DNA of 64,000 nucleotides from Haemophilus parainfluenzae (GCF_014931375.1 NZ_CP063117.1:1550501-1614500); one strand, 5' to 3'; shown: positions 39,781 to 50,847, counted from the first letter of the stretch. Numbers and translations are program-made. Notes: a model not told the origin generated them from the sequence alone.

Positions 39781-40296
39781 ATGATTAAAAATGCTTTCTT
39801 ATTTTTAGCCCTAATTTTGACCGCACTTTGGACGCAATTTTCAGTCGCTACTGAACGCCAAATGGCATGTTGGGTTGTAGGGGTCAGCGATGGCGACACC
39901 TTAACTTGCCTCTTACCCACTAAAAAACAACTCAAAGTGCGATTACAAGAAATTGATGCACCGGAAAAAGGCCAACCATTTGGAAAGAAAGCCAAACAAT
40001 ATCTTTCACAACTGGTTTTCAAACAAAATGTGACGTTGTCCGTTTCTGGTTACGATCGTTACCAACGTATTTTGGCAACGGTTTACCTGCAAGAACAAAA
40101 CATCAACTTAGAAATGGTAAAAAACGGCATGGCGTGGGTTTATCCGCAATATGTTAAAAATCCACTCTACTTTCAGGCACAAGATTTTGCCCAACAACAA
40201 AAAATTGGCTTATGGCGAGATTCCAACCCTATTGCCCCTTATGAATGGCGAAAACAGAACAAAGCAGGCAAACATGGAGGTCAACATGGCTTTTGA
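39781..40296 (+). CDS. Secreted thermonuclease (SNase family)
   Basis: A 171-residue nuclease with an N-terminal signal peptide (about 25 residues) and the staphylococcal nuclease fold. The catalytic set is seen in [25 protein letters not shown] (Arg and Glu) and YDRYQRILA (Arg). It likely degrades DNA or RNA in the periplasm or outside the cell. The ATG at 39781 is preferred to a TTG at 39754 since the signal peptide begins there. An exact uptake signal core (39820) forms part of the signal-peptide codons. Its 3' end overlaps csdA by 11 bases. Confidence 0.9.
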   Translation: MIKNAFLFLALILTALWTQFSVATERQMACWVVGVSDGDTLTCLLPTKKQLKVRLQEIDAPEKGQPFGKKAKQYLSQLVFKQNVTLSVSGYDRYQRILATVYLQEQNINLEMVKNGMAWVYPQYVKNPLYFQAQDFAQQQKIGLWRDSNPIAPYEWRKQNKAGKHGGQHGF

Positions 40297-41488
40297 TTAT
40301 CAATCATTTAAAAATGAATTTCCTTATTTTAAATCGTCAAATGCCGTGGTTTATTTGGATAATGCGGCAACAGCATTAAAACCTCAAGCACTAATTGATG
40401 CAACAAGTACTTTTTATCAATCGGCAGGCTCCGTGCATCGTAGTCAGTATGAAGCCGCACAAACAGCACAATATGAAAATGCCCGCCACTTAGTTAAAAC
40501 CTTAATTAATGCAGAAGATGAAAAAGCGGTGATTTGGACTTCAGGAACGACGCATAGCATTAATTTAGTCGCTAACGGTTTACTCCCCTCTTTGCATACG
40601 GATGACGAGATTTTAATTAGCCAAGCAGACCATCATGCTAATTATGTTACGTGGCATGAGACAGCGAAAAAATGCGGGGCAAAAATTCAAGTGTTGCCTA
40701 TTTTGGATAATTGGTTAATTGATGAAAATGCCTTAATTGCAGCCTTAAATGAGAAAACTAAATTAGTGGCGCTCAATTTTGTTTCCAACGTAACGGGAAC
40801 GGAACAACATATCCAACATTTAATTCGAGTAATCCGTCAACATAGCAATGCGCTCATTTTAGTGGATGCCGCTCAGGCTATTAGCCATATACAAATTGAT
40901 TTGCAGGCATTAGATGCGGATTTTATTGCCTTTTCGGCACACAAAATTTATGGACCAAACGGCATTGGTATATTAAGCGGAAAATTAAGCTCACTTTCTC
41001 TGCTACAACCGCTTTTTTACGGTGGAAAAATGATTGAGCGCGTATCCCATGAATGTATTACTTTTGCCGATTTGCCTTATCGATTAGAGGCGGGCACACC
41101 AAATATTGCGGGCGTGATTGGCTTTGGTGCAGTGCTAGATTGGCTCAAAAAATGGGATTTTCAGGCAGCCGAAGCTTATGCCGTTGCTCTTGCTGAGCAA
41201 AGTAAAGTGCGGTTAAAAAACTATCCAAATTGTCGTTTATTTAATTCACCGCAACCGAGTTCAGTAGTATGTTTTGTTTTTGATGGGATTGCGGCTTCGG
41301 ATCTTGCTACCCTATTAAGTGAACAGAAAATTGCGTTGCGTGTGGGTGAACATTGTGCCCAACCTTACTTAGCCCGTCTTGGCGAGCGTACTACATTAAG
41401 ACTTTCTTTTGCGCCTTATAACAGCCAACAAGATGTGGACGCTTTTTTTGCGGCATTAGATAAATCCTTAGAGTTATTAGCATGCTAG
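40286..41488 (+). CDS. csdA: Cysteine desulfurase CsdA (SufS type)
   Basis: A 400-residue PLP enzyme that takes sulfur from cysteine for Fe-S clusters and other sulfur compounds. The PLP lysine lies in [13 protein letters not shown] and the persulfide cysteine in [10 protein letters not shown]. It is a group II (SufS/CsdA) desulfurase. The ATG at 40286 has GGAGG upstream; a longer frame from 40151 lies within the nuclease gene. It overlaps csdE by 7 bases, and CsdE is its sulfur acceptor. Confidence 0.93.
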   Translation: MAFDYQSFKNEFPYFKSSNAVVYLDNAATALKPQALIDATSTFYQSAGSVHRSQYEAAQTAQYENARHLVKTLINAEDEKAVIWTSGTTHSINLVANGLLPSLHTDDEILISQADHHANYVTWHETAKKCGAKIQVLPILDNWLIDENALIAALNEKTKLVALNFVSNVTGTEQHIQHLIRVIRQHSNALILVDAAQAISHIQIDLQALDADFIAFSAHKIYGPNGIGILSGKLSSLSLLQPLFYGGKMIERVSHECITFADLPYRLEAGTPNIAGVIGFGAVLDWLKKWDFQAAEAYAVALAEQSKVRLKNYPNCRLFNSPQPSSVVCFVFDGIAASDLATLLSEQKIALRVGEHCAQPYLARLGERTTLRLSFAPYNSQQDVDAFFAALDKSLELLAC

Positions 41489-41856
41489 AAAACATTAAAC
41501 AGGCAAAAAATTGGGAAGATCGCTACCGTTTTATTATTCAAGCGGGTAAGCATCTCCCTCAACCTTCTCCTGATGAATTGGCTCAAATGCAATCGATTCA
41601 AGGCTGTGAAGCGGGACTTTGGTTTATGCCCATTCCACAACATGACGATACGTTTCAATTTCAAGCTTACAGCGAAGCGCGCATTATGAATGGCTTGTTA
41701 TGGTTGTTGTTACAAAACATCAACGGCCAAACCCGAAACCAATTACAACAATTTAATATTCGTCAATTTTTTGATGAGCTTGGTGTTGCCTCCCGCTTAA
41801 GTGAAACCCGCTTAAACGGTTTAAAACAAATTGAAGAAATCTTGCACAATCTGTAA
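41482..41856 (+). CDS. csdE: Sulfur acceptor CsdE (SufE family)
   Basis: A 124-residue SufE-like protein that accepts persulfide sulfur from CsdA. The acceptor cysteine lies in IQGCEAGLWF, the family position. It overlaps csdA and precedes the DUF2310 gene by 2 bases. Slightly shorter than E. coli CsdE (147) at the C-terminus. Confidence 0.9.
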   Translation: MLENIKQAKNWEDRYRFIIQAGKHLPQPSPDELAQMQSIQGCEAGLWFMPIPQHDDTFQFQAYSEARIMNGLLWLLLQNINGQTRNQLQQFNIRQFFDELGVASRLSETRLNGLKQIEEILHNL

Positions 41857-41858
41857 TT

Positions 41859-42644
41859 ATGTATCTGATCGAACCCTTTTTTAAATTAACTGCCTTAGAA
41901 AATGACATCGGCCAACAAAGCCGTTTACTCAATGCAATCATCGACCAATGGCGTTATAACGGGCAAATTATCGGCCGTGAAATCCCGCTTTATTTAACGG
42001 AGGAAGACGATCAACAAGGTTTTGCAATGCGCGTTATTTGCCCTGAGCAAGATAGCCTTTTGCCCAAGAACAATAACCAAACTGTGAATCTGGCAATGGA
42101 AAATGCTGAAAAGTGCGGTCTAAATTTTCAAGGTTTTCAAATTATTGCCGATGATTTAAATGCTGACAGTACAGCTGAATGTAACCGACCTGCATGGCAG
42201 ATGCTCTACACCACGCATTTACAATCTTGCTCGCCATTACATAGCGGGGATGATTTCTCCCCAATTCCGCTCTATAAACAGCTAAAAAATCAACCGCACT
42301 TAAGCCAAGATTTAATTAAATGGCAGGAAAATTGGCAGGCCTGCGATCAGTTGCAAATGAATGGTTCGGCTTTAGAAAAAGAAGCATTAAATGAAATCTT
42401 CGAGGTTAATAGCACGCTCAGCAAACATGGACGCTACCTTGCTGCTGAAATCGAAAAAGAAAACGGCATACCGACCTATTATTATTTATACCGTGTCGGT
42501 GGACATTCTTTAGAATCGGAACAACAACGCTGTTGCCCGCAATGTGGTGGCGATTGGACATTAGACGCACCACTATTTGATGTAATTTACTTTAAATGCG
42601 ACCAATGTCGATTAGTCTCGAATGTGTCGTGGAATTTTTTATAA
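41859..42644 (+). CDS. Zn-ribbon-containing DUF2310 protein
   Basis: A 261-residue cytoplasmic protein with a C-terminal zinc ribbon: CPQCGGDW followed about 20 residues later by CDQCRLVS. It fits the DUF2310 family known mainly from gammaproteobacteria; the function is unknown. It sits in a tight run csdA-csdE-DUF2310-queF, which hints at a link with sulfur or tRNA modification chemistry, but this is inference from position. Two exact uptake signal cores (42111, 42293) lie in it. Confidence 0.82.
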   Translation: MYLIEPFFKLTALENDIGQQSRLLNAIIDQWRYNGQIIGREIPLYLTEEDDQQGFAMRVICPEQDSLLPKNNNQTVNLAMENAEKCGLNFQGFQIIADDLNADSTAECNRPAWQMLYTTHLQSCSPLHSGDDFSPIPLYKQLKNQPHLSQDLIKWQENWQACDQLQMNGSALEKEALNEIFEVNSTLSKHGRYLAAEIEKENGIPTYYYLYRVGGHSLESEQQRCCPQCGGDWTLDAPLFDVIYFKCDQCRLVSNVSWNFL

Positions 42645-42668
42645 CGCTTTCGTCATTCAGGAAAACAA

Positions 42669-43508
42669 ATGAACTATCAAGATAAAAGCCTTCAATCTTT
42701 AAAACTCGGTCAAGCAACAGAATATGCTGCGAATTATGACCGCACTTTGTTACAACCCGTGCCTCGAAAACTCAATCGTGATGGCTTAGGCATAACTGAA
42801 CAACAGCCATTTTCCGAAGGGGCGGATATTTGGACAGCCTACGAAATTTCTTGGTTAAATCCAAAAGGTTTGCCACAAGTAGCTATTGCCGATGTGGAAA
42901 TTGATTATCGCAGTGAAAATTTAATTGAATCGAAAAGCTTTAAACTCTACTTAAATAGCTTTAACCAAAGTAAATTTGCTGATTTTGCTAGCGTAGAACA
43001 CACTATGCGTGAAGATCTAAGTGCTTGTGCTCAAGGCGAGGTCAAAGTACGTTTGCATCCTTTATCCCATTATCAAGGACAAAGTATTGATACTTTACCG
43101 GGCGATTGCATTGATGATCAGGATATCGAAATCCACAGCTACGAATTTGATGCAGACATTTTGCAAGATTGTACGTCCAATAACGTGGTGGAAGAAACCT
43201 TAGTAAGCCATTTATTGAAATCTAACTGTCTTATCACCAGTCAGCCGGATTGGGGAACCGTGCAAATTCATTATGTGGGTAAGCAAATCGATCGCGAAAA
43301 ACTTCTCCGCTACATAGTGTCTTTCCGTCAACATAATGAGTTTCACGAGCAGTGTGTCGAGCGTATTTTCTGTGACTTGATGCATTACGCCAAACCAGAA
43401 AAACTCACCGTCTATGCGCGTTATACGCGCCGTGGTGGATTGGACATTAATCCATTCCGTTCGAACTTTGAGGAAATTCCACAAAATTTACGTTTGGCAA
43501 GACAATAA
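42669..43508 (+). CDS. queF: NADPH-dependent 7-cyano-7-deazaguanine reductase
   Basis: QueF (279 residues, the long two-domain form) reduces preQ0 to preQ1 in queuosine synthesis. The substrate/NADPH motif [11 protein letters not shown] is present, and the catalytic Cys lies in [12 protein letters not shown] near residue 190. An uptake signal core lies at 42739. No preQ1 riboswitch fits in the 24-base gap upstream; the gene is the last of the nuclease-csdA-csdE operon. Confidence 0.95.
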   Translation: MNYQDKSLQSLKLGQATEYAANYDRTLLQPVPRKLNRDGLGITEQQPFSEGADIWTAYEISWLNPKGLPQVAIADVEIDYRSENLIESKSFKLYLNSFNQSKFADFASVEHTMREDLSACAQGEVKVRLHPLSHYQGQSIDTLPGDCIDDQDIEIHSYEFDADILQDCTSNNVVEETLVSHLLKSNCLITSQPDWGTVQIHYVGKQIDREKLLRYIVSFRQHNEFHEQCVERIFCDLMHYAKPEKLTVYARYTRRGGLDINPFRSNFEEIPQNLRLARQ

Positions 43509-43516
43509 GTAAAAAG

Positions 43517-43550
43517 AAAAAGTGCGGTGAAAATCAACCGCACTTTTTAC
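43517..43550. terminator. Terminator made of two inverted uptake signal sequences
   Basis: AAAAAGTGCGGT (43517-43528) and ACCGCACTTTTT (43537-43548) form a 12-bp perfect stem with an 8-base loop, flanked by A and T runs. Paired uptake signals used as terminators are well known in Haemophilus. It lies between convergent queF and tyrA and can serve both. Confidence 0.95.
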
Positions 43551-43551
43551 T

Positions 43552-44676
43552 TTATACGTGACGTAAATCGTGAGCTTGTTGTAATAACTGACGACTTTCT
43601 TGCAAGAATTGATCAGAATATTCCCCAAACCATTCTCTCACTTGATGGAAAGCATCAATAAATCCTTGACGATCGCCTTTTTCAAAGAATTGTAACGCTT
43701 CTTCATAGGTTTGTTTCAAACTTTCAATCACATCTAAATTTTCTGGCTTATCCATAATAATATCTGCATAAAGTGCCGCATCTTGAGCAAATAGACGACC
43801 AATCATAGCTAATTCCAAACGATAAATCGGGGAAGATAGCGCCAATAAATTGCTTAAATTGACGGGCTGTTTAGAAAGATGCAGACCATTCGCAAAGGTA
43901 GAAAAGTGACGTAATGCTTGAATATACGTCATATTGTGATCATGCTCAGCTGCATCAATTTGGTAAATTTTTGCACCCCAGATTTGAATTTGCTCCAGTA
44001 ACCATTCATAACACTCACTAAAGCGCCCATCACAACACACAACCACTTGTTTTGCCATGCTCGCAATATCAGGGCCAAACATTGGATGCAATCCAACTAC
44101 CGCCCCTTTATGCACCTCTAACATTTTAGCTAATGGAGCACGTTTCACGGAGGTGAGATCCACCAGTAGCATATTTTCCGTTAAATAGGGTTTTAAACGT
44201 TCTATGGTTTCTAACGTGTGATCAATTGGCACGGAAACAATGACAACATCTGCATTCGTTAAAATGCGTTCTGCCACATCCCAATCATTCAGATCTAAAA
44301 TAGAAATAGGATAACCAGAAGCGCGCAAATAGCGGGCAAGTAATTGCCCCATTTTTCCGTAACCGCCGACAATAACAATTTTGTTAATGGCTGGATTCAG
44401 GGTTTTAAAACCAAACTGATTTTCATTGGAATACGATTCACGCATGAAACGACGAAGCACATCTTCGATAAGTTGTGGAGAGATTCCCGCTTTCGCCGCC
44501 TCTTCTCGGCGCGCTTGTAGCATTGCTAATTCACGTTCTGGCGCATAAATTGGTAAACCTTTTTCATGCTTAACCTCTCCTACCTGGCTTACCAGTTCGA
44601 GGCGTTTAGCAAAAAGTTGAATCAGTTCACGATCGAGCGCATCAATTTCCTGACGTAAATGGTTAAGGACATCCAT
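43552..44676 (-). CDS. tyrA: Chorismate mutase/prephenate dehydrogenase TyrA
   Basis: A 374-residue fused enzyme of tyrosine synthesis. The chorismate mutase domain spans about residues 1-90 ([19 protein letters not shown]). The NAD-dependent prephenate dehydrogenase follows, with [16 protein letters not shown] near residue 103 and the catalytic His region [10 protein letters not shown]. Two TyrR-like boxes lie directly before the ATG (separate entry), so repression with tyrosine is likely. AGGTG is the ribosome binding site. Confidence 0.95.
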   Translation of the reverse strand: MDVLNHLRQEIDALDRELIQLFAKRLELVSQVGEVKHEKGLPIYAPERELAMLQARREEAAKAGISPQLIEDVLRRFMRESYSNENQFGFKTLNPAINKIVIVGGYGKMGQLLARYLRASGYPISILDLNDWDVAERILTNADVVIVSVPIDHTLETIERLKPYLTENMLLVDLTSVKRAPLAKMLEVHKGAVVGLHPMFGPDIASMAKQVVVCCDGRFSECYEWLLEQIQIWGAKIYQIDAAEHDHNMTYIQALRHFSTFANGLHLSKQPVNLSNLLALSSPIYRLELAMIGRLFAQDAALYADIIMDKPENLDVIESLKQTYEEALQFFEKGDRQGFIDAFHQVREWFGEYSDQFLQESRQLLQQAHDLRHV

Positions 44677-44684
44677 AATTCACC

Positions 44685-44725
44685 TGTAATATCTTATTTA
44701 CATTGATTGCAATTAAAAGGTTACA
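44685..44725. promoter_or_regulatory. Tandem TyrR-like boxes upstream of tyrA
   Basis: On the minus strand TGTAAATAAGATATTACA (44702-44685) matches the TyrR consensus TGTAAA-N6-TTTACA at 11 of 12 fixed positions. A weaker box TGTAAC-N6-ATTGCA lies at 44725-44708. The centres are 23 bp apart, the usual strong-box/weak-box arrangement. The strong box ends 9 bases from the tyrA ATG. Confidence 0.65.
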
Positions 44726-44762
44726 GGTGAGATTACTGGAATTAAAACAGAAAGGCAAATGG

Positions 44763-45686
44763 TTAGAGAGATTGTGTAATCAAACGTTGCGGACGAATTA
44801 CATTGTTATCATCGATAAGTGCCACGCCTAAAAAGATATTCTTGTCAGAAAACAACCGCACTTGACCACGCAATTTTGCTTCATTAGTAAATTTAACGCG
44901 CTGTCCAAAGCCTATACTTTTACTTTGCTCTGCGTTTAACTTTAATGCAGGTAATTTACTGACTGCTGTATCTGTCGGTAAAAGATGTTGATCAAGTTGT
45001 GCAAGATTGCCTTGCTCTGCAAGCGCCTGCAAAGCATCCCATGTCATCATCTTTTCTGTTGGATAATCCGCAACCGCAGTTCTACGTAACACTGTCACAT
45101 GAGCGCCACAACCTAACACTTCACCTAAATCATCCACTAATGTTCGGATATAGGTTCCTTTCGAACAATGCACTTCTAAAGTTAGAAAAGGCGCTTGATA
45201 CTCAATAAAGTTAAGCTCAAAAATCGTGATAGGACGTGCTTCACGTTCTACCGTAATGCCTGCGCGAGCATACTCATACAATGGTTTTCCATTGTGTTTT
45301 AACGCTGAAAACATGGTCGGCACTTGCAAAATATCACCACGGAATTGTTCAAGCGCGGTCAAAATTTGTGATGTTTCCACATTGACAGGACGCGTTTCGA
45401 CCACTTGTCCTTCTGCATCTGAGGTATCCGTACGTTCACCTAATTTTGCTGTAACCACATAGCGTTTATCTGCATCTAATAAGAATTGCGAAAACTTTGT
45501 CGCTTCGCCTAAGCAAATAGGTAGCATACCGGTTGCTAATGGATCGAGCGCACCGGTATGCCCTGCTTTATTCGCTTGGAATACGCGTTTCACCTTTTGC
45601 ATAATATCATTAGATGACATGCCTTGTGGCTTATCTAATAAAAATACGCCATCAATATCACGTCCACGCTTACGAGGTCTCGACAT
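44763..45686 (-). CDS. truB: tRNA pseudouridine(55) synthase
   Basis: A 307-residue enzyme that makes the T-loop pseudouridine in tRNAs. The catalytic Asp lies in [27 protein letters not shown] and the C-terminal PUA-like part are present. Its ATG overlaps the last base of rbfA. It is followed by tyrA with an 86-base gap holding the TyrR-like boxes. Confidence 0.96.
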   Translation of the reverse strand: MSRPRKRGRDIDGVFLLDKPQGMSSNDIMQKVKRVFQANKAGHTGALDPLATGMLPICLGEATKFSQFLLDADKRYVVTAKLGERTDTSDAEGQVVETRPVNVETSQILTALEQFRGDILQVPTMFSALKHNGKPLYEYARAGITVEREARPITIFELNFIEYQAPFLTLEVHCSKGTYIRTLVDDLGEVLGCGAHVTVLRRTAVADYPTEKMMTWDALQALAEQGNLAQLDQHLLPTDTAVSKLPALKLNAEQSKSIGFGQRVKFTNEAKLRGQVRLFSDKNIFLGVALIDDNNVIRPQRLITQSL

Positions 45687-46072
45687 TAGTCATTTTCCTC
45701 AACGTGTTTTTTCTCGTCTTCACGTATCACGTTTGTCACCAAATTAGACATACGCATCCCTTCGACTAAGGATTGATCATAGAAGAAACGAATTTCCGGC
45801 ACAATGCGTAAACGCATTGCTTTACCCACTAATGAACGAATGTAAGGTGCCGCTTTTTCTAACCCTTTCATGCCCTGTGCAATCGCTACTTCATCATGAT
45901 CAAACAAAAATGTGACAAACACTTTTGCATAAGCTAAATCGCTTGATACTTCCACATCAGACACGGTTACCATGCCAATACGGGGATCTTTCACTTCACG
46001 TTGCAAAATGATGGCGATTTCTTTTTGTAATTCTTGTGCAACGCGATCGCTGCGTTTAAATTCTCTTGCCAT
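45686..46072 (-). CDS. rbfA: Ribosome-binding factor A
   Basis: A 128-residue 30S maturation factor ([37 protein letters not shown]). It lies after infB with a terminator hairpin between, and overlaps truB. In H. influenzae Rd, as I recall, an hsd restriction locus separates infB from rbfA; here the two are only 62 bases apart. Confidence 0.95.
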   Translation of the reverse strand: MAREFKRSDRVAQELQKEIAIILQREVKDPRIGMVTVSDVEVSSDLAYAKVFVTFLFDHDEVAIAQGMKGLEKAAPYIRSLVGKAMRLRIVPEIRFFYDQSLVEGMRMSNLVTNVIREDEKKHVEEND

Positions 46073-46087
46073 AATATTTCTCTTATT

Positions 46088-46128
46088 AAAAAGCGGTCAA
46101 AAATACGTTGAATTTTGACCGCTCTTTT
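46088..46128 (-). terminator. Terminator after infB
   Basis: An 11-bp perfect stem AGCGGTCAAAA/TTTTGACCGCT followed on the minus strand by TTTTTAATAAG, between infB and rbfA. It may end part of the transcription before rbfA-truB. The arms resemble partial uptake signals but lack the exact core. Confidence 0.75.
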
Positions 46129-46134
46129 TATTGA

Positions 46135-48654
46135 TTAGATTGAACGTTTAACTTCAACGACTTCAAACACCTCGATTTGGTCGCCGACTTTTACGTCATT
46201 GTAGTTTTTAACGCCGATACCACATTCCATACCATTACGGACTTCAGAAACGTCATCTTTAAAGCGACGGAGAGATTCCAATTCACCTTCAAAGATTACC
46301 ACGTTATCACGTAATACGCGGATTGGATTGTTACGTTTTACTACACCTTCGGTCACCATACAACCGGCGATTGCACCAAATTTCGGATGTTTGAACACAT
46401 CACGCACTTCAGCCAAGCCGATGATTTCTTGTTTGAATTCAGGTTGTAGCATACCGCTCATTGCCGCTTTCACATCATTTAATAGTTCATAAATGATGGA
46501 GTAATAACGAAGGTCAATATTTTCTGCTTCAATAATACGACGAGCAGAAGCATCTGCACGAACGTTAAAGCCGACCATAATCGCATTAGAAGCCGCTGCT
46601 AAGGTTGCATCAGTTTCAGAAATACCACCTACGCCTGAGCCCACTACTTTCACTTTCACTTCATCAGTAGAAAGATCTTGTAATGATTGAATAATCGCCT
46701 CCACAGAACCCTGTACGTCCGCTTTCACAATAACGTTAAGCTCTGCCACATCACCTTCCGTCATATTGCTAAACATATTTTCAAGTTTCGCTTTTTGCTG
46801 ACGAGCGAGTTTCACTTCACGGAACTTACCTTGACGGTGTAATGCCACTTCACGTGCTTTTTTCTCATCACGTACGACTGTTGCTTCATCACCCGCTGCA
46901 GGTACACCAGAAAGACCCAACACCTCAACAGGAATAGATGGACCGGCTTCATCGATTTCTTTACCGTTTTCATCACGCATTGCACGAACGCGACCGTATT
47001 CAAAACCACAAAGTACGATATCGCCTTTACGTAAGGTACCAGATTGAACAAGAATGGTTGCAACTGGACCACGACCTTTATCAAGGTAAGACTCAATCAC
47101 TACACCGCTTGCCATGCCGTCTTTTACAGCTGTTAATTCAAGTACTTCTGATTGAAGCAAGATGGCATCTAATAAGTCATCAACACCAGTACCTTTCTTC
47201 GCAGAAACAGGAACAAATTGCACATCACCACCAAATTTCTCAGAGATCACTTCGTGTTGAAGTAATTCTTGTTCTACACGATCTGGGTTTGCTTCTGGTT
47301 TATCAATTTTGTTCACCGCAACCACTAAAGGCGCACCCGCTGCTTTCGCGTGTTGAATCGCTTCAATGGTTTGAGGCATCACACCATCATCTGCAGCAAC
47401 AACAAGAACGACGATATCCGTTGCTTTCGCACCACGTGCACGCATTGAGGTAAATGCGGCGTGTCCCGGCGTATCTAAGAAGGTGATCATTTTGCCGTCA
47501 TCCATTTCTACGTGGTACGCACCGATGTGCTGAGTAATACCACCCGCCTCACCTGCTGCAACTTTCGCTTTACGAATATAGTCAAGCAATGAGGTTTTAC
47601 CATGGTCAACGTGACCCATAATGGTTACAACTGGTGCACGAGTCACTTTTTCTGCGTTAACATCACGATCGCCTAATACTTCTTCTTCAAGTTCATTTTC
47701 ATTACGAAGAATCACTTTGTGACCTAATTCTTCAGCCACTAACTGTGCTGTTTCTTGGTCAAGCACTTGGTTAATGGTCACCATTTCGCCCATCTTCATC
47801 ATTGCTTTGATGATTTCAGTAGCTTTGGTTGCCATTTTGTTTGCTAATTCCGCAACGGTAATTGTTTCACCAATAACAACATCCTGTTTCACAACCTGAA
47901 CAGGTTTTGTGAAGGCTTGTTGTAATGCTGCACCTTTCTTACCATTTTTACCTTTACCGAATTTACCGTCTTTTTGATTTTTACGGTTAGATTCGCGCTC
48001 ATTTTTATTGCCGCCTTTCACGTCATCGCGTTCTTTTTTCGCTTTAGCGACTTTATTTTTGCCGCGACCGCGATTTTCATTACGGCGTTCTTCTTCGTCT
48101 TCCGCTTCTAAAGCATAACGAGAGCTTAAATTGTAATCAGTATAATCTTCTGATGCGCTTTCATTGCTTGACGTATCCGCTTCAGCATAACGTTTAGCAT
48201 CTTCAGCAGCTTTACGAGCTTGCTCTTCTGCCTTTTGGCGAGCCAGCTCTTCCGCTTTGCGACGAAGTTCTGCTTCTTCCGCTTTACGTTTTTCTTTTTC
48301 TGGATCAACAGATTTAGATTTATTTTCAACCGCACTTTGTGCTGGTTTCGCTGCCTTTTCTGCTTCAAGCTTAGCTTTTTCGGCTTTCGCTTTTTCCTCT
48401 GCAGCTTTCTCAGCAGCTAAACGTGCTTTTTCTTCTGCCGCTTTCTTCTCTGCTTCTTGCTGTGCTTTTAATTTTTCTGCCTCAGCGGCTTTTCGCGCAG
48501 CATCTGTTGGCACAGTGCGTTTTTTACGAACTTCAACTTGTACCGCTTTTGCTTTACCGCCAGCTGTTGTACTGCTTACGGTTGTTTTTGTTCTGCGTTG
48601 AATACTTAGTTTTTTCGGTGCATTCGCATCCGCATTTTTTACATCTTCAGTCAT
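46135..48654 (-). CDS. infB: Translation initiation factor IF-2
   Basis: An 839-residue GTPase that brings initiator tRNA to the ribosome. The N-terminal part (to about residue 240) is rich in Lys, Glu and Ala and is low-complexity, as usual. The GTPase domain begins near residue 346 with GHVDHGKTS, then DTPGHAAF and NKIDKP. It starts 11 bases after the nusA stop with AAGGAG. The conserved gene order fMet tRNA-rimP-nusA-infB-rbfA-truB is kept. Confidence 0.97.
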   Translation of the reverse strand: MTEDVKNADANAPKKLSIQRRTKTTVSSTTAGGKAKAVQVEVRKKRTVPTDAARKAAEAEKLKAQQEAEKKAAEEKARLAAEKAAEEKAKAEKAKLEAEKAAKPAQSAVENKSKSVDPEKEKRKAEEAELRRKAEELARQKAEEQARKAAEDAKRYAEADTSSNESASEDYTDYNLSSRYALEAEDEEERRNENRGRGKNKVAKAKKERDDVKGGNKNERESNRKNQKDGKFGKGKNGKKGAALQQAFTKPVQVVKQDVVIGETITVAELANKMATKATEIIKAMMKMGEMVTINQVLDQETAQLVAEELGHKVILRNENELEEEVLGDRDVNAEKVTRAPVVTIMGHVDHGKTSLLDYIRKAKVAAGEAGGITQHIGAYHVEMDDGKMITFLDTPGHAAFTSMRARGAKATDIVVLVVAADDGVMPQTIEAIQHAKAAGAPLVVAVNKIDKPEANPDRVEQELLQHEVISEKFGGDVQFVPVSAKKGTGVDDLLDAILLQSEVLELTAVKDGMASGVVIESYLDKGRGPVATILVQSGTLRKGDIVLCGFEYGRVRAMRDENGKEIDEAGPSIPVEVLGLSGVPAAGDEATVVRDEKKAREVALHRQGKFREVKLARQQKAKLENMFSNMTEGDVAELNVIVKADVQGSVEAIIQSLQDLSTDEVKVKVVGSGVGGISETDATLAAASNAIMVGFNVRADASARRIIEAENIDLRYYSIIYELLNDVKAAMSGMLQPEFKQEIIGLAEVRDVFKHPKFGAIAGCMVTEGVVKRNNPIRVLRDNVVIFEGELESLRRFKDDVSEVRNGMECGIGVKNYNDVKVGDQIEVFEVVEVKRSI

Positions 48655-48665
48655 TATTAAACTCC

Positions 48666-50153
48666 TTACTCTTCGCTAAACCAGCAAATATTACGCGCAG
48701 CCATAATAAAGTCAGCGGCTTGCTCTGCGGTTAATTCTTCGATATCAGCTAAATCATCTACACCTTGCTCTGCAAGCTCTTCAAGCGTAGTAATTTGTTT
48801 TTCAGCTAATTTAAAGGCAATGTGACGATTCATCCCCTCAAGATTTAATAAACGATCTTCAATATTCGCTTTTTTCAAGGCTTCTTCTTCAGCTGCAGCA
48901 GCTGCAGTAATCGCATCTTTTGCACGACCTTGTAACTCTTCGATAAGATCTTCATCTTCTAAACCATCAATTGCAGTCAGTTCGCTCACTGGAACGTAAG
49001 CCACTTCTTCTAATGAAGTAAAGCCTTCATCCACTAAGATTTGAGCAAACTCTTCATCAAGACCTAATTTATCCATGAATAAATTTAATACTTTGATATC
49101 TTCCGCTTGATGTTTTTCATTTAATTGTTCGGTAGTCATGACATTTAATGTCCAACCGGTTAATTGTGTCGCTAAACGTACATTTTGACCATTACGACCA
49201 ATTGCTTGTGCTAAGTTGTCAGCATTAACCGCAATATCCATTGAGTGGTTATCTTCATCCACAATGATTGACGTTACATCAGCTGGTGCCATCGCGTTGA
49301 TTACATATTGTGCTGGATTATCATCCCAAAGTACGATATCCACACGTTCGCCACCTAACTCATTGGTAATTGCTTGAACGCGTGCACCACGCATACCCAC
49401 ACATGCACCAACTGGGTCAATACGTTTATCATTGGATTTCACCGCAATTTTCGCACGAGAACCTGGATCACGAGCTGCACCACGGATTTCAAGCATTTCT
49501 TCGCCGATTTCTGGTACTTCAATACGGAATAACTCGATTAACATTTCAGGTTTCGCACGAGTCACAAATAGTTGTGCAGTTTTGCTTTCTGGATTCACTT
49601 TATAAAGCACACCACGAACACGATCGCCAGGACGGAAGTTTTCACGTGGAAGCATATCTTCACGCATAATTACGGCTTCAGCTTTATTGCCTAAATCTAA
49701 AATAATGCTTTCACGATTTACTTTTTTCACCGTCCCCGTAACAATTTTGCCTTCTTCAGAACGGAATTGCTCAACCACTTTTGCTCGCTCAGCTTCACGA
49801 ATTTTAGTACTGATTACTTGGCGAGCAGTTTGCATCGCAATACGGTCAAATGCGATAGATTCGATTTGATCTTCGACATAATCACCGATTTGAATATTAG
49901 GGTCTTCAAATTGTGCCGCTTCTAATGTCATTTCTTTTGTTGGCACTTTAACTTCATCAACAACTAACCAGCGACGGAATGTATCAAACTCCCCTGTTTT
50001 GGTGTTGATAGACACACGAATATCGGTTTCATAGTCATATTTTTTCTTCGTTGAAAGCGCAATCGCACTCTCTAACGCCTCAAAAATCTTTTCACGTGGT
50101 AATAACTTCTCGTTAGATACTGCTTCAGCAGCTAACAAAATCTCTTTACTCAT
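48666..50153 (-). CDS. nusA: Transcription elongation/termination factor NusA
   Basis: A 495-residue RNA polymerase-binding factor with the N-terminal domain ([20 protein letters not shown]), an S1 domain near residues 135-200 ([21 protein letters not shown]), two KH domains ([32 protein letters not shown]) and two acidic C-terminal repeats. Length equals E. coli NusA. Confidence 0.97.
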   Translation of the reverse strand: MSKEILLAAEAVSNEKLLPREKIFEALESAIALSTKKKYDYETDIRVSINTKTGEFDTFRRWLVVDEVKVPTKEMTLEAAQFEDPNIQIGDYVEDQIESIAFDRIAMQTARQVISTKIREAERAKVVEQFRSEEGKIVTGTVKKVNRESIILDLGNKAEAVIMREDMLPRENFRPGDRVRGVLYKVNPESKTAQLFVTRAKPEMLIELFRIEVPEIGEEMLEIRGAARDPGSRAKIAVKSNDKRIDPVGACVGMRGARVQAITNELGGERVDIVLWDDNPAQYVINAMAPADVTSIIVDEDNHSMDIAVNADNLAQAIGRNGQNVRLATQLTGWTLNVMTTEQLNEKHQAEDIKVLNLFMDKLGLDEEFAQILVDEGFTSLEEVAYVPVSELTAIDGLEDEDLIEELQGRAKDAITAAAAAEEEALKKANIEDRLLNLEGMNRHIAFKLAEKQITTLEELAEQGVDDLADIEELTAEQAADFIMAARNICWFSEE

Positions 50154-50168
50154 TTTCCTTTTTCTCCT

Positions 50169-50624
50169 TTAAAATTTTGCGATTACATTGGCTTTTTGAA
50201 TGTTGCCAAAAATAAGAACTTGTTCCTGACCATCAACAATAAGTGTCAACATGTCATTTTCAATTTTTTCCAATTTACCTTGCCATTTACGACGATCTAA
50301 AACAGGAATACGTAAATGCACAGCGATATCCTCACCCACATAACGTTGGAATTGTTCAAGTGTAAATAATGGACGATCAAGACCGGGTGATGACACTTCT
50401 AGGTTATATTTATCCGCAATCGGATCTTCCACGTCTAAAATCGCGCTCACTTGACGACTTACATCAGCACAATCATCAACGCCTACGCCACCTTCTTTAT
50501 CAATGAATAAACGCACGGTCATAAAACGACCTGCACGTTGGCATTCAATCCCCCAAAGTTCGCAGCCTAAGTCTTCTACTGCACCTTGAAGCATCTCTTG
50601 CAATTTTTGTTCTAATGTTGCCAA
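50169..50624 (-). CDS. rimP: Ribosome maturation factor RimP
   Basis: A 151-residue 30S assembly factor; [23 protein letters not shown] is the family signature region. The start codon is a TTG (50624-50622) with AGGAG 6 bases upstream; no ATG or GTG fits the conserved N-terminus [11 protein letters not shown]. It is separated from the upstream initiator tRNA by two terminators. Confidence 0.95.
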   Translation of the reverse strand: MATLEQKLQEMLQGAVEDLGCELWGIECQRAGRFMTVRLFIDKEGGVGVDDCADVSRQVSAILDVEDPIADKYNLEVSSPGLDRPLFTLEQFQRYVGEDIAVHLRIPVLDRRKWQGKLEKIENDMLTLIVDGQEQVLIFGNIQKANVIAKF

Positions 50625-50649
50625 TTTTTGCTCCTAATCTTAAAATTCA

Positions 50650-50690
50650 GACATAAAAAAAGGGTTAGGTTCGTCAATGAACCTAAGCCC
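50650..50690 (-). terminator. Second hairpin terminator between fMet tRNA and rimP
   Basis: On the minus strand GGGCTTAGGTTC pairs with GAACCTAACCC (one bulged base) across a 6-base loop and is followed by seven T. Confidence 0.8.
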
Positions 50691-50707
50691 AGTTTCTAAA
50701 TTTCTCG

Positions 50708-50733
50708 TACAAAAAAACCCCAAACTTGGGGTT
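50708..50733 (-). terminator. First hairpin terminator after fMet tRNA
   Basis: On the minus strand AACCCCAA/TTGGGGTT with a very short loop is followed by TTTTTTTGTACG, 21 bases after the tRNA 3' end. Confidence 0.8.
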
Positions 50734-50753
50734 CTTTTTACTGAACTTGTTAT

Positions 50754-50830
50754 TGGTTGCGGGGGCCGGATTTGAACCGACGGCCTTCGGGTTATGAGCC
50801 CGACGAGCTACCAAGCTGCTCCACCCCGCG
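50754..50830 (-). tRNA. Initiator tRNA-fMet (CAU)
   Basis: 77 bases including encoded CCA. The anticodon is CAU (complement of ATG at 50794-50796 region, within TTATGAG). Initiator features are clear: the unpaired C1:A72 at the top of the acceptor stem and three G:C pairs in the anticodon stem (GGGCTCATAACCC). Its position before rimP-nusA-infB matches metY of E. coli. Confidence 0.97.
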
Positions 50831-50847
50831 TCCGAAATATGGGGTGT

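Noticed and set aside
42645..42668. preQ1 riboswitch before queF
   Set aside because: The gap is only 24 bases and shows no stem or C-rich pocket.
46088..46128. Inverted uptake signal pair between infB and rbfA
   Set aside because: The arms read AGCGGTCAAAA and lack the exact AAGTGCGGT core, so only the terminator call is kept.
46938..47453. 171-codon plus-strand ORF opposite infB
   Set aside because: It is antisense to the conserved GTPase domain of IF-2, has no ribosome binding site and a His/Leu/Gln-rich composition typical of a shadow frame.
50754..50830. Elongator tRNA-Met or tRNA-Ile2 reading of the CAU tRNA
   Set aside because: The C1:A72 mismatch and the three G:C pairs in the anticodon stem identify the initiator tRNA.
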